DNA of 64,000 bases from Combretum micranthum (Eukaryota; Streptophyta; Magnoliopsida; Myrtales; Combretaceae): NCBI GenBank assembly GCA_024138025.1, contig JAMXBD010004319.1, positions 1 through 64,000 on the forward strand, written 5' to 3'. The position numbers were made by a program, and so were the translations under genes. The notes under the pieces are model-generated. The model did not search any database, had not been told where the DNA came from, and saw only the letters and a list, made by a program, of their open reading frames with translations. Shown here in pieces: positions 11,367 through 22,806 of this stretch. Every line of letters starts with the position of its first letter. Positions within the stretch are counted from its first letter, which is position 1.

Positions 11367-12279
11367 CTGAGTTAGCTATTTTTGAGAAATCTTGCACAAA
11401 CTTCCTGTAATAGCCAGCTAATCCAAGAAAACTTCTAATCTCAGTCACCGTCCTTGGTTGTTTCCATTCCATTACGGCCTTAATCTTTTCAGGATCTACT
11501 GATATTCCTTTCCCTGAGATAACATGTCCTAGAAAAGATATTTGGTCCAACCAAAAGTCACACTTGGATAATTTGGCATATAGCTTGTGCTCCCTTAAGG
11601 TTTGTAATGCCATTCTCAGATGTTCTTTGTGTTGCTCCCGTGTTTTAGAATAGACCAAAATATCATCAATGAAGACAATCACGCATTTATCCAAGAGCGG
11701 CTTATACACCCGATTCATCAAGTCCATGAAAGCAGCTGGTGCATTAGTCAATCCAAAGGGCATGACCATGAACTCATAGTGTCCATACCGAGTTCTAAAA
11801 GCGGTCTTTGACACATCCTCTGGTTTTATCCTCAGCTGGTGGTATCCAGATCTCAAATCAATGCGTGAGAATACACTTGCTCCTTGTAGTTGGTCAAAGA
11901 GATCGTCAATCCTTGGCAATGGATACTTATTCTTTATAGTGACCTTATTGAGTTCTCGATAGTCAATACACAACCTCATCGATCCATCCTTCTTCTTTAC
12001 GAATAATACCGGAGCTCCCCAAGGCGAGACACTTGGTCTAACAAATCCTTGGTCAAGCAATTCTTGTAATTGCTTCTTAAGTTCCTTGAGCTCAACAGGT
12101 GCCATTCGGTATGGTGCCTTGGATATAGGTTCTGTTTTTGGCATCAAATCGATCTCAAAATCGATTTCTCGTTTTGGGGGTAACCCAGGCAATTCTTCTG
12201 GAAAAACATCAGAGAATTCATTAACGATGGGGATGTCGTCAATGTTGGGTCTTTCCTTATCCTCCTCCGTACTTCCCAC
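11350..12279 (-). pseudogene. Reverse transcriptase of Ty3/gypsy pol
   Basis: A 309-codon open stretch with the full RT core. It opens with the [12 protein letters not shown] linker typical of plant Ty3 pol, then [46 protein letters not shown] and the catalytic FIDDILVYS box, followed by LGHVIS and the connection region [11 protein letters not shown]. All three catalytic aspartates are present. It ends at a frameshift before RNase H. This is the best-preserved domain of the element and the best marker for lineage placement. Confidence 0.9.
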
Positions 12280-12761
12280 ATAACTCCTTCCTCAACCTCT
12301 TCAATTACCTCGAACGAACTTAACTCCAAACTTTTAGAAGTTGCGGATTCTCCCAAAAATGTAGCTTTCTTCCCGTCTTGTCCCATGAATTCCACCTTTT
12401 TATTTCTACAATCTACCTTTGCTTCCACCATGGACAACCAACTCATTCCGAGAATCACTTCGTATTGCTGATTTCTATTACTATAAGATCGGTAGTTGTT
12501 CATGGCCTTGTATCTTCATGGGCAATTCCTTATTACTTCTTTGGTAGTCACCACACTACCGGTGGGGGTTTTTATACGAAAACTTGTTGTGGTTGTGGTG
12601 ATAGGTAAACCGGTCTTCAAGGCTATACTAGTGGCAACAAAGGAATGTGTTGCACCGGTATCGAAGAGGGTATAAGCGGTTAGGTCCCCTATTTGTATGG
12701 TTCCTGCGTTCAAGACGCGTGTGTTACTATTCTTATTGTCCTTATAAGGTTCCCTAGACAT
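12144..12761 (-). pseudogene. Retropepsin-like aspartic protease (broken)
   Basis: Two overlapping frames. The first (12761-12516) has the active-site segment LFDTGATHSF after a GDLTAYT strand. The second (12503-12144) has the flap/C-terminal segment VILGMSWLSMVEAKVDC. The protease matures Gag-Pol. The active-site DTG is intact, but a frameshift near 12510 separates the two halves. Confidence 0.8.
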
Positions 12762-12835
12762 CTATTATTTCCAACATACATCATAACTTTATACTCAACA
12801 GATATCAAAATAGACATATATTTTAAAGGTTGAGG

Positions 12836-14167
12836 CTAACCTGTAACCAAGCTATAGTCATACTCCTCTCCATGGTCCAGGGCAGCCAACTCTACTCCTT
12901 CTTCGGCATCCTCCTCGCAGACCCATTGCCCTTCAAGGTTGTAAATTCTCAGCCCATGCATAGATGATGCCGAGCGACTTCCGCTTCCATTCCCACTCCT
13001 TGTCGGGGCAAGTCCTCCTGAAGATCCAACAGGTCGATTTGTTGTGAGATTTCTTTGGGGACACTCGTTGGCAAAATGTCCCATTTGCTTACATACGAAA
13101 CAAGTCGTAGAAGCTTTCTTTGGGCAATCCGGAATCTTATGGCTCGGGTCACCACAGAAATAACACTTGTTCTGGAGAAGGGGGCATCTCTTTGGATAGT
13201 GCGCCCCTTTGCATTTCCAACAACTTACTGCTGCCTTGGAATTATCCTTTTGTCCACCGAAATTTCCCTTAAAGTTGCTAATTGGTTTAAACCTCTTAGA
13301 AGGGAAATTGGAGCTCGTTCCTGGTTGAAATTTCCTTCCAAACACATGCACTTTCTTCTCAGAAGTCCCAGCTTTCCTTTTCTTGGCCCCTTCAACAATT
13401 CTTGCTCTTTCAACCAATTTCTGAAGGTGGATGTCAAACTCTTCTAACCGCATCCTTAAGTCCTCATCTAACCCATTCAGGAACACTTGTCGTTTCAGCT
13501 CCTCACTATACTTATAAGAATCCGGAGCATACTGCAGGAGTCGGCTGAATTCCGTCTCATATTGTTCTATGGATTTTCCTTTCTGGGATATGTGCAAGAA
13601 ATCCGCACTATACCTTACTCTTAAACTTCCAGGGAAATAATTTTCCAGAAACTCATTCCGAAACATATCCCAGGTGATAGGTGGCGGCAATTCCCTACTC
13701 TTGGACTCCCACCAGACGCGGGCATTAAACCTCAACATATAGTACCATAGCTTATTCGAAGATGATGAGGAACTTCATAGGCGGCAAAAGATCGTTCTAC
13801 TGCGCGAGCCAATCTTCAGCTCATCTGGTTTCCCAAAAGCTCCGTCAAAGTAACGGTTACTTTTGATAAAATCTGGGAGTGAAGTTCTGTATGGTCGAGG
13901 TGGTGGCGGAGGCGGCAGGGTGCTGTATGTGATTGAGCATCAGGTGCTGCTGGTCCATGTACAGATGCTTGGGGTGCTGCTGGGGTGGTGCTTGTGCTGG
14001 TGCCTGAGGTGGCATATTCCTCTGTTGTTGTTGAACTAACACATTAAGAAGCTGTGTTAACTGACCCAGAGTGGCTTGGAGATTGCCTTGCTGGTCTGGG
14101 GCAGGAGCCACAGGGGGCACTTCTGGTTGGTTAACTTCTCAGGCGGGTTATTCGATGCCTGCCTCAT
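12836..14167 (-). pseudogene. Gag with three CCHC zinc knuckles (broken)
   Basis: Capsid/nucleocapsid protein. An ATG at 14167-14165 opens MRQASNNP, followed after a shift by a proline/glutamine-rich N-terminus (14120-13857, PQAPAQAPPQQ). A 300-codon frame (13738-12836) then contains the gag core (ARVWWESK, FLENYFPGSLR, SIEQYETEFSRL, VFLNGLDEDLR) and three knuckles: CWKCKGAHYPKRC, CYFCGDPSHKIPDC and CFVCKQMGHFANEC. The first part of the core lies in the frame-broken gap 13739-13856. The true start could be slightly upstream, because the RRGRPR codons before the ATG are also open. Confidence 0.85.
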
Positions 14168-14600
14168 CCTTGGTCGTCCCCTTCTAGGTCGGCTGTTTTA
14201 ATCGTTTACGTAAATACTAGATTATTAAGTCTTTTACATACTAAGTTACGGAAATTGCGGAAATTTTCAAAGAATTATACATGTAAAGAGAAATATCACA
14301 CAAGAGAAGTTTAAGCAACTAAATCAAGAGATGAAATTTGTTTAAACCAAAATATTTAATTAAAAAGCATAGAAGGGAATAAAATCTTATAAAGAAATCA
14401 AGGTTTACAAAAGAAATTCAAAATACAACAAATATTAAACACTTTTTCGAAAACATAAATTAAACTACTAATCGATCCTATATCCTAAGTCGATCTGGTT
14501 ACAAAATTCTTGTTGGACACATGGGATTGCTCATGTGGATCCTTCCTTCTTTCTTTGATCTTTTCTTCCTGGTGAGGGAGTTGCATTACGGTGGTTGGGT

Positions 14601-15160
14601 CTAGAAGTCGTCCTTAGCCATCTTAGTTACGAACAGCTTCAAGTTGCTTCGGTCCATCATTCTTTTTCCTTTGCGGGAGGGTTGATTTCTAGACGTGCTT
14701 GGCTCCCGTTGATCAAACTTCGTCTGCGCTGCATGCTCCTCATCGGATACTTCCATCACTTCTTTCTCGATCAGGTTTCTTACGCGAGATCGTCTTCGAT
14801 TCGGGATATTCTCATCAGGCCATTTGAAATCTTGACTGGCTTTACGTTGGTTGGAAATATCCTTATCTCGTCCATGATCTGCTGGCTCATCGTGGGCATA
14901 GATATATAATCGGCTATGGAATTCCAAGTTCAAAAATCGGGAAAACTGAACGTCTATCGCTTCGGGAAGTGAACTTAGCTTCTTGGAGCGTAGAGTTGTG
15001 GTTGTAATGGCACGTGGGCCGTTCCCTTACCGTAAGGAAACTTCTAAGTTAGTCCAATAGGGCAAACTCCTTACATAGGCTTCTTACTTTTAACCGGTAG
15101 TCCACAAGGGTTTCACCATTTCTTAAGTTCAAACATTGGGCCTTAACTCTAACTTCTCCA
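14601..15160 (-). pseudogene. Pre-gag open segment, conserved with the 40-49 kb element
   Basis: Family not recognised. It lies between the primer site (15311-15322) and gag. Around 15160-15050 the minus strand encodes a segment with LGEVRVKAQC and GETLVDYRLKVRSLC. It aligns without gaps for about 37 residues with 45290-45180 (LGETRERART, GETFVDCRLRLRTLC). Further on, LYIYAHDEPADH (about 14900) matches LYVYTHDDLMTH in the other element. The last 110 codons (14933-14601) are one open frame, basic towards the end (RRRSR, RKGKR). No ATG opens it and at least one frameshift or stop lies near 15035. Conservation in two diverged elements suggests real coding once. Confidence 0.55.
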
Positions 15161-15310
15161 AGAGTAAACTATAAAGGACAAGGGAGGTCATTAATTCTCC
15201 TTTTTGAGAATTTCTAAACTTGTCTAATCCTATCTAAGTCCTTTCGTAAACATATCTATCTTTTTCTATTCTAGATTTATACCTATTATCTTTATTTCTA
15301 TAAACTTGTT

Positions 15311-15322
15311 GCTCTGATACCA
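15311..15322 (-). promoter_or_regulatory. Primer binding site, initiator tRNA-Met
   Basis: The minus strand reads TGGTATCAGAGC three bases after the LTR end GGGGCGTGACA. It matches the 3' end of plant initiator tRNA-Met. Confidence 0.9.
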
Positions 15323-15325
15323 ACT

Positions 15326-18300
15326 TGTCACGCCCCGAAGGGTACCCTTAACGTGGCAGTCCGCTACATATAATATCAAGGCTTAAGAATGGCTACCTTA
15401 GTCATGCGAAAGCCTTAGTATTATATGTAAGGCGTCTAACACGGTAATAGGAGACGCTTTTGGGAAGCATAGTTTATGCAAGTAAAGATAAACATACAAG
15501 AATCCAGAAATAAAGTATATCATATCATTAATAACCAAAGGTCTATTACATAATTCTTAGGGGCATACCCCCGCTAATCCCATGGATCGTGATAAACTTT
15601 ATAACATCCAAAATACTACATTAAAGATTTCAAAGGAATTCTAATCTAAGTCTTCGAGTAGATTTCCTCCAAAAGCTTCAATATATAAAACTTACACGGA
15701 TACGGGAGACCTCGGGCACAAAAATAGGTGTTCCTGAGAATACAAATATCTATAGGGGTGTAAGCTTATGGGCTTAGTGAGTAAATCCCAAAATTCATAC
15801 TCGAAGAAAATTATCAATCAAGTTTATTATTCAAACATATGAAATGCAACAACCACGTGAGCATACAAGACATATGACTTTCCGGGAATCATATGTTGAA
15901 TGAATTACGCCCTTCATTCGGGGTTGGGTATTCAGGCCAATTACAGCCACAACTTTTAAAAACACTTTTATAGATCTTACCGGCTCCTATACGCCATCAA
16001 AAACTTGTAGTTATTACAGGCTCCTACTAGCCACCAATTTAAGTAGTTCTTACTGGCTCCTACTCGCCACTGACATGATATACCGGTTATGTCTACCACC
16101 ACTATTATACACTTGTCCCACCAATTGTATAGTAGTGAATGCAATGTGACTCAAATATGAAGTGCATGAATAATTTCTTTAATTAAAGTCTAGTAGTTAC
16201 ATTTAACTTCTTTCAAGTGATCAATCAATTTCAAACATTTCAAGATATTAATTCACATACAACTTTATTACAAACAAATCGAGTTTCGATATACTTAGTA
16301 TTCTTTCAACATATTATCATACACTTCCTTTTGATTTTTCTTAAATTCTAGTGCAACTAATTTTACAAGCACAATCAAGAGTATGAAAAAAACGTAAACT
16401 CACTCAGCCATGATGACACCTTTCTTGAAACGGATGAGTCGTTCGGGATTTCCACTAATCGTAATAATCTTCGGGATATGAACAATCCTCCTCGAGATTA
16501 TCTAAAAGAAAGAAAAATACTTAAGATGAGTATTTCATGAACTTCTTTTCTTGAAGATTCTAATCTTTTCTTAAAATCGCGGTAAAATCGTATAAGGGGA
16601 AATTCCAACTTAAAATGGCCATAACTTGCTCATTTTAACTCGGAATTTTGCGTATAATATACCGTTTTCTACCTACTCGGAAAGATCTACGCATTTCTAA
16701 ACTTATTTTCATAAAACTAGGTCGTTTGGGTTCCAAAAGACAGCGACCAGATTTGCCACGAATTTGCAAACACTTGTTTTCCTTCTTGTAAACAAAGCTC
16801 ATTTGAAAAGATAAATATTTCAATTATTTTGTAAACTTTTGAAAGGTAATATACTCATAACAAATGTATGAAGTAAATGTCTCAACTTATAAAAGTAAAA
16901 CTTTGAACTTGAGATTTATTGAATATTCATTTTATTTTGAAAGATCTTAAGTTATTGGAGACGAATATTCTTTTTCTAAATTTAATCTCTTGTAATTACT
17001 TTAATTTCCTAAAGTGTGGTTTTATTTTCTAAACTTGGATTCAAAAGTAGTAAAATGACATTTTTATTTCTTGTAATGATTCCAAAAGAATTTCTACTTC
17101 TTGATGAAAGATAAGTTTTCATAAAACCTTTTGTTTATGTAAGAAAAATCATTCCCATGCATGTTCATGGGTTTTTAAGAAATCCATTTTCCATATTTAT
17201 TTCTTTAGAAAGAATCTTTAATTCAAGAAAACACTTTCTCATTTATTTTTGTTGAGACAAAAACATTATGTTCATGCATGAATATGAATCATAAGCTATA
17301 GAAATATAAAGTAAAATAATAACTTGAAAGCTTAAGTAAATAATAAAGTAAATCAAGTATTGGGACCTTAGCTTCATGGTACCCCGGACTAAGAAAAGAC
17401 TAGTCCCGAAAAGAAAAGAAGAGAAATTGTTTTGACTTGATGAGGACAAGTCTAAGACTAGAATGACTAGTCTTAAAATCAACTTGAAATAAATCGCATA
17501 AAGTAAATAAATTGCATGAAAGATAAATAAATTGCAAGATAATGAGCTTATATGCTCTAAATAGTATATATAGCTATATAGATATATTAGATAGTAATAA
17601 CATAAAGGAAATATAAAGAACATAAAGGAACATAAAGAGATTGATATTATGAACAAAACAAAGTATGAACTTATTGTTGCTTTCTTAACCTTTATGGTTT
17701 TAGAAACACACACTAAGTTCATACTAAGTAAATGAACATGTGGATTTCTTGAAGGCATATTACCTAAAAGAAAGAAAGAGAGAAGCTCCTTGTGAAGACT
17801 CTTGGAGAGAATTCTTGAGAGAATTTGAGAGAGAATTTGGTATAGTAACTTTAGAGAAGAAGTGGTGTGAAAGAAGTGAAGGTATGAGGGTGTATTTATA
17901 GGAAAATGTGGGAGATAATTTGTATTAATTAAATAATTGGAAATGAAACAAATTGACATGGAGAGAGGGGCTGGCGCCATTTTGTGTGTATGGGGGAGAA
18001 AATTTTTTTTTTTTGTTATTTGTTAATTAAAAGTAAGAAATGAAAGATGTGAAGTTGTATTGGAAATGAAAATGTGTAAGAAGTAGGTGTATGGTTTGTA
18101 AGAATAGGTTGTAAGAAAAAGTAGAGATAGATGAATAGTGTAGAATAGTAGAAAATAGTGTAATGTAAAAGTAAACATGACAATTAAATAATCGGTAGTA
18201 AAAGAAAATACGCTAAAAAGCGATATCTGATATTTCTAGCTACCGAAAAATTACGAAATTGATATTTTTGAAATCTCATTCTTTACGAGTCTAACAGTAT

Positions 18301-18582
18301 ATTCGGAATATTTTTCCTATTCCGATCTTCTGGACACGTTTTTCATAACTATGTCCATCGGTTCAAAGGACACTCGAATTTTGAAAAACTGATATTTTTA
18401 TAAAACCTATAACTATTACGAACTATTACAACTAATTTTCCCAACTTCGTTTTCTAGGGCTTGAGAAACGCAAGCCAGACTTAAGCGGTTACAGTAAACT
18501 AGGGTTTGGTTGACTGGAAATCCGGTTGATTTCCGATTAGGGTTTAAACTATAATTCGGATCCAAAAATTTCGGGATTTACA
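15326..18582 (-). repeat. 5' LTR of the 6-18 kb chromovirus (shared with a second copy)
   Basis: 3,257 bp, TGTAAATCCCG...GGGGCGTGACA in element orientation. It aligns end to end with 6050-9302; most differences are 1-5 bp indels rather than substitutions. TATAAATA is at 17893-17900. On its far side (18583) it is preceded, in element orientation, by another pol 3' end and polypurine tract, so it is also the 3' LTR of an upstream, truncated copy. Confidence 0.9.
17893..17900 (-). promoter_or_regulatory. Candidate LTR TATA box (5' LTR)
   Basis: TATAAATA on the minus strand, the copy that would drive the element. A leader of about 2.5 kb to the LTR end would follow. Confidence 0.5.
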
Positions 18583-19267
18583 ACCTACCCCCCTTAAAGA
18601 AAGTTTTGTCCTCAAAACTTGAAACTTGAAATTCGTACCTGATTCTTCAAAGATTTGGATATTTCTTTCGGATCTCATCCTCGGCTTCCCAAGTAGCCTC
18701 TTCTCGCGAATGATTCTTCCATAACACCTTGACATATCGGATTTCCTTGTTTCTCAGCTTTTGAACCTTTTGATCCATAATTTGAACTGGGTGTTCCTCA
18801 TAAGTCAAGTTCTCTTTCAGCCTGACTGGAAGCTCCACAATCCGATCAGGGTCGGGATATGCTTTCTGAGTACTGAGACATGGAAGACATTATGTACTCC
18901 TGACAGGTTTGGTGAACGCCAAGTTAAGCCAAATCTCTTACTCGTTCGAGGATTTCGAAAGGTCCGATGTACCTTGGGCTTAGCTTTCCTCGAGCCCGTA
19001 CATGATAAATCACTTTATCGGATTCACTTTAGATACACATGATCACCAACGTTAAACTCAAGGATTCGTCGTTTTTGATCTGCCCAACTTTCTGTCTATC
19101 TTGGCCTCTTTCATCCTTTGCTGAATAACCCTGACTTATCTGAGGCGTCTTGGATGAGATCTGGTCCAATTGTTAACTTTTCCACATCATCCCAAAATAT
19201 ATGTGATCTACATCTCTTATCCATACAAAGCTTCGTACGGTAGCATCTTAATTGTTGAATGATAGCT
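18583..19267 (-). pseudogene. Truncated pol 3' end (integrase C-terminus and chromodomain) of a second tandem copy
   Basis: It aligns with 9303-9998 at high identity, including the polypurine tract and the chromodomain segments YVKVLW and [11 protein letters not shown] (about 18740-18650). Similarity stops abruptly after gatagct at 19267, where unrelated copia sequence starts. It has more small deletions than the complete copy: frames at 18735-18544 and 18838-18647 overlap and are out of phase. Confidence 0.85.
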
Positions 19268-19556
19268 AAATATCGGCACTTGCTTATGCAATCATAGAAT
19301 CCCTTTTATTTCTCACCTAACTTTGAACTAGGTGTATCTATTCAAGCCTTAATCATTCTCTACTATGATAATCTTGGAATTGTCTATCTATCAACTAATC
19401 TTGTTCACGACATGGTCTCCATTGTTTAGATTCATGTTCACTACATTCCTACGTGGTTTCTGTTTGTAGACATTTTTATTAAGAATCTCGCTACATCCAC
19501 TTTTCTTGATCATTTCTCCAATCTCACATTGACTCATGCAACGTGAGATTGAGGGG
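19268..19556 (+). pseudogene. Ty1/copia RNase H 3' end remnant
   Basis: Plus-strand reading gives YDNLGIVYLSTNLVHD near 19360 and VDIFIKNLATSTFLDHF near 19470, the diagnostic copia RNase H C-terminal signatures (usual CDN..A.YL..NP, ADI.TKGL). It ends at a purine run GAGATTGAGGGGG (about 19544-19556), the expected polypurine tract. Frame breaks and stops are present. The 5' rest of the element is missing at the 19267 breakpoint. Confidence 0.65.
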
Positions 19557-20595
19557 GCATATTACTGTACATTATCCTTTATTATATCCTTTATATAAGG
19601 GTGCTTTAGTCTTTACGACATTGTATTATTTTGAGGCTTATAAGTCTTAGAAGTTGCAATAATTGATTCCAAATTAAAAATGAGTGTTGTCATTTTTTTA
19701 ACACTTATTTTGCAAAATGGCAATAGTAGCTACAAATCTACATCATCTCTGATCTTATTTATGCCCTCATTGTTTCTTACATTTGAAAGCATCTCCTTTT
19801 ATGCAGCAGAAAGACTTTTTTTTTTTTATGTTATTGGTTTCACTATCTAGCCTAATTTTTTCTATATTTCATGGTTCGTTTATTATGAATGATCTTGTTC
19901 TCTTTTCCAAACTCATAGCTATTAATCCTGGAATGTTAGCCTTTAAGGATTTGAATATTAGCTTCATAGGTGTCACTTGCCATGAAAATAGAATGATCTA
20001 CATTTTTTACCACAGAAAGAAAATAGGACATTTTATTTTTAAGTTGATTAGAAACATACACTAATAACCTTTTATTTCAATATATTCCTTATTTTGTAGA
20101 AACAATCCATTATTGAAGGTGTTTTGGATATGATTGAAGTGAAGAGATAAAATGAATTATGGTGAAAACATGGACACACACACGCACACACACATACACA
20201 TAATTGCTAATGTTGACTAAAGAATATCCTATACATAATTGTTACACACAAGAAAGGCTTTAGTAGATATTATATGCCACATGTAATATACATATAGTGA
20301 GTAATTGCTAATGATTTTCTAACATACGGTCGTATGGATCATAGTTACTTTAGAAACTATCCACTACTTCATCCTTAAATTATTAATGGTGGTTACCCAC
20401 CACATGGTGTATACTACCTTTTTTTTTTTTTTTTTTTTCGTCACCATATGCTACTTATTGAATATTTTTCCGTTACACATAGCTGAAAGATACAAGGACA
20501 AGCTGCTTCTTATCATTATAATATACTAATATTCCTTGAGGATTTTGCAAGGAGCTACTTCTGCATTAAATGATGAAAGAACCCGAGTGCCTAAT
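19557..20595. other. Copia LTR debris and intergenic sequence
   Basis: The first ~100 bp after the polypurine tract are probably an LTR remnant. The rest shows nothing recognisable apart from a CA-rich run near 20171-20202 and a T run near 20421-20439. A 93-codon frame at 19783-20064 lacks any family signature. Confidence 0.35.
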
Positions 20596-21545
20596 TGATG
20601 AGAATCATGGGTCACTTAGACCAATAACCTGGGCTAAAGCTAAGGGATTTTTGAATTTAACTCAAAGAATCCTTACAAATGATTTGAATGATGATGAATT
20701 GAGCTTTCTCAGAGGTATATGATACACTTTGGGATAGAAATTGATTTGATTTACTTAAACAATGAAAGTTTATCATCAGAGAAGATCACACCCACCATCA
20801 TGCCCATGATCTAGACCATGATGGAGAAGATGCTCGTGATCAATCCCGTGATTGAATCTGAATTAAGCGTTGTGCATCAGTGGAGATTATGACCTTTATC
20901 ATACCCATGATCTGGGTGTGATCGAGAATACAACCATAATGGAGGCTGTGAGCTCATCATTAACGTATGAATTACAGACCCGATGAGATAAGGGCATGGT
21001 TATGCTCGTGATGCTGACCATTATTTGCTCTATCATGCCGCGATTGCTTAAGAAAGGAAGAAGAAGCGTGATCCAAGAGGATCACAGACGTGATTAATGG
21101 GGGATCACCTGCCCTATTTTATGCATTTTAAAAAAACATTAGTTTCCTATTTTACTTGTTAGTCTTTATTTTTCCATATTTTCCCTTGCCCGACTTGTGG
21201 GAGTATATAAGGATTATTAGTGATATGTTTAGTAGTTTTTGGATGCATTTTTTTGCCCTCGGTGAACTTTGTAATGTCCTTTGTGAGAGATTGCCTTCTT
21301 GAATAAGATTGAGTTTTCTTTCCAAGAATTGTTCTTTATTGTTTCTTGTCATTGTGTGTAATATTAATTGGTTAGAACAATTAGCTTGATTTTATCTTTA
21401 GTGCGTTATATCCAATGATTGATCGTTCATGTCTTTTAGTTTTTCCTATTTCATAAATCATAAAAACCCAAAACATACTATAAACCCTAAATCGCAATTT
21501 AAAGCGATATATTAGCAAATTACTCAGATTCTCTTATCCGTATCA
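20596..21545 (+). repeat. 5' LTR of the CRM-like element
   Basis: 950 bp. Aligns with 26105-27041 throughout, and inverted with the solo LTR at 37675-38632. Shared marks: AATCATGGGTCACTT near the start, GGGGATCACCTGCCCTATTTTATG, and CTTGTGGGAGTATATAAGG, whose TATATAAGG may be the TATA box (about 21203-21211). Confidence 0.85.
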
Positions 21546-21548
21546 TCT

Positions 21549-21560
21549 TAGTATCAAAGC
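21549..21560 (+). promoter_or_regulatory. Degenerate primer binding site
   Basis: TAGTATCAAAGC, two changes from TGGTATCAGAGC (initiator tRNA-Met), 3 bp after the LTR end. Confidence 0.65.
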
Positions 21561-21669
21561 TTAGAGTTGTGGATTGCAAATTGTGGCTTGAGGCTTTGGT
21601 CTTGGATTCCTTGCTTGGTAACTTTCACTATTTTGATTGCTTGTGCTACAAGTTTGATTTCTTTTGAGG

Positions 21670-22785
21670 ATGTCTAGAAAATTTGATGTTAAGAGTGGAT
21701 ATGACAATGCTCTTAAGGTGGAAAGCACTGTTAAGATGGGTGAGTTCATCGCAAAATATGATGCAATAATAAGGTGAAACCCTAAGGAGTGTAGAACGAA
21801 TTGTTAGCGGAAACCCTCAAATCCATGAGACACAAGAACAAGAACTTATTGAGGAGTTAGAATATAATCCTAAGGTTCAAATACCCCATAGTAGAGTAGT
21901 AGATGGCCATGAAAGAGGAAGAGGGAATATGCATCACTTGATATCTTGTCGAAGAGTTGAAGATTATAAAGATGACTTTAATGATCATCGTAATGGATGT
22001 AGGCAGGGGGATTATGCAGTATAGAGACTGTAAAATTGAAAGTGCGGTCTTTTGATGGTACTAGAGGAGTGGATAAATATTTTTATAGGGAAGATCAAAT
22101 TGAAAAGCTCTTTGACTATCATGATTGTGATGATGTGCAATGGGCTAAGCTTGCTATGATTGAATTTAATGACTATACATTGCATTGGTAGAAGAATGTA
22201 TTATCTAGTAGAAGGAGGAATGAAGAGCAAGATGTAACTAGATGGGCTGAGATGCATGAGTTATTATAGCAAAGGTTTGTTATGGATTACTATAGTCAAG
22301 ATTTGTAGATGAGATTGCACAATTTGTGACAAGGAAGTAAAAACATGTCTTTGTATATTCAAGAATTTGAGATCTTCACTATTCATAGTCAAATCACAGA
22401 AACTCTGGATCAATCGATTGGTATATTTATTGTGGGTTTGAAATATGAAATTTCTAATGTTGTTCAGCTTCAACGGATTGATACCTTAGAGGAAGCAATA
22501 TTGGTGGTGGAAAAGGTTGAAAGGCAACACAAATCTCACAAATCTTCAGGTAACTCTTCTAAATATGAAAGTAGCAAAAAGTCTTATTAGCATGATGATA
22601 AAAAGAAGAGTATTAGTAGTTATAAAAATGATGAGAAGTGTGATTCTATCCTTGATAAAATTGTTGATGAAAAGACGAAGTTAGTTTGTAAACTGAGTGA
22701 TTCTAGTAGTGTTGGGAAGAATATTAAATGTTTCAAATGCTTGGATTATGGACATATGGCTACTCATTGTCCGAATAGGTGAGTT
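21670..22785 (+). pseudogene. Gag of the CRM-like element (broken)
   Basis: Starts at an ATG at about 21670 (MSRKFDVKSG). Gag core signs are FDYHDCDDVQWAKLAMIEF, RRNEEQDVTRWAEM, a repressor-like MSLYIQEFEIFT segment, and a CCHC knuckle CFKCLDYGHMATHC followed by PNR (about 22730-22780). At least six stops interrupt it; several fall where Trp is expected (for example LHW then TAG at about 22190), consistent with G-to-A decay. The longest intact part is 22345-22590. Confidence 0.75.
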
Positions 22786-22806
22786 ATTTATACTCGCCGA
22801 GGTTGT

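Larger units (their letters stand above)
6050..18582 (-). mobile_element. Long-LTR chromovirus (Ty3/gypsy, Tekay/Del-like)
   Basis: On the minus strand the order is 5' LTR (15326-18582), primer site (15311-15322), a pre-gag open segment, gag with three zinc knuckles, protease, RT, RNase H, integrase with chromodomain, polypurine tract (from 9303) and 3' LTR (6050-9302). The two LTRs (3,253 and 3,257 bp) are very alike, suggesting recent insertion. All genes carry frameshifts. The right end has no target duplication because more internal sequence follows directly (18583-19267). Tekay/Del assignment rests on long LTRs, initiator-Met primer site and C-terminal chromodomain; a phylogeny would settle it. 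Confidence 0.9.

Noticed and set aside
13055..13447. 130-codon plus-strand frame
   Set aside because: Antisense shadow of gag, including its zinc knuckles.
17243..17980. 245-codon minus-strand frame
   Set aside because: Lies wholly inside the 5' LTR, is rich in Tyr/Leu/Ser from AT-rich DNA, and its partner LTR breaks the frame. Not a gene.
19783..20064. 93-codon plus-strand frame
   Set aside because: Low-complexity Phe/Ile/Leu-rich translation of AT-rich DNA, poly-T derived FFFFF, no family signature or context.
20171..20202. CRISPR-like or functional repeat
   Set aside because: Simple CA dinucleotide run; no spaced repeats. Not expected in plant DNA.
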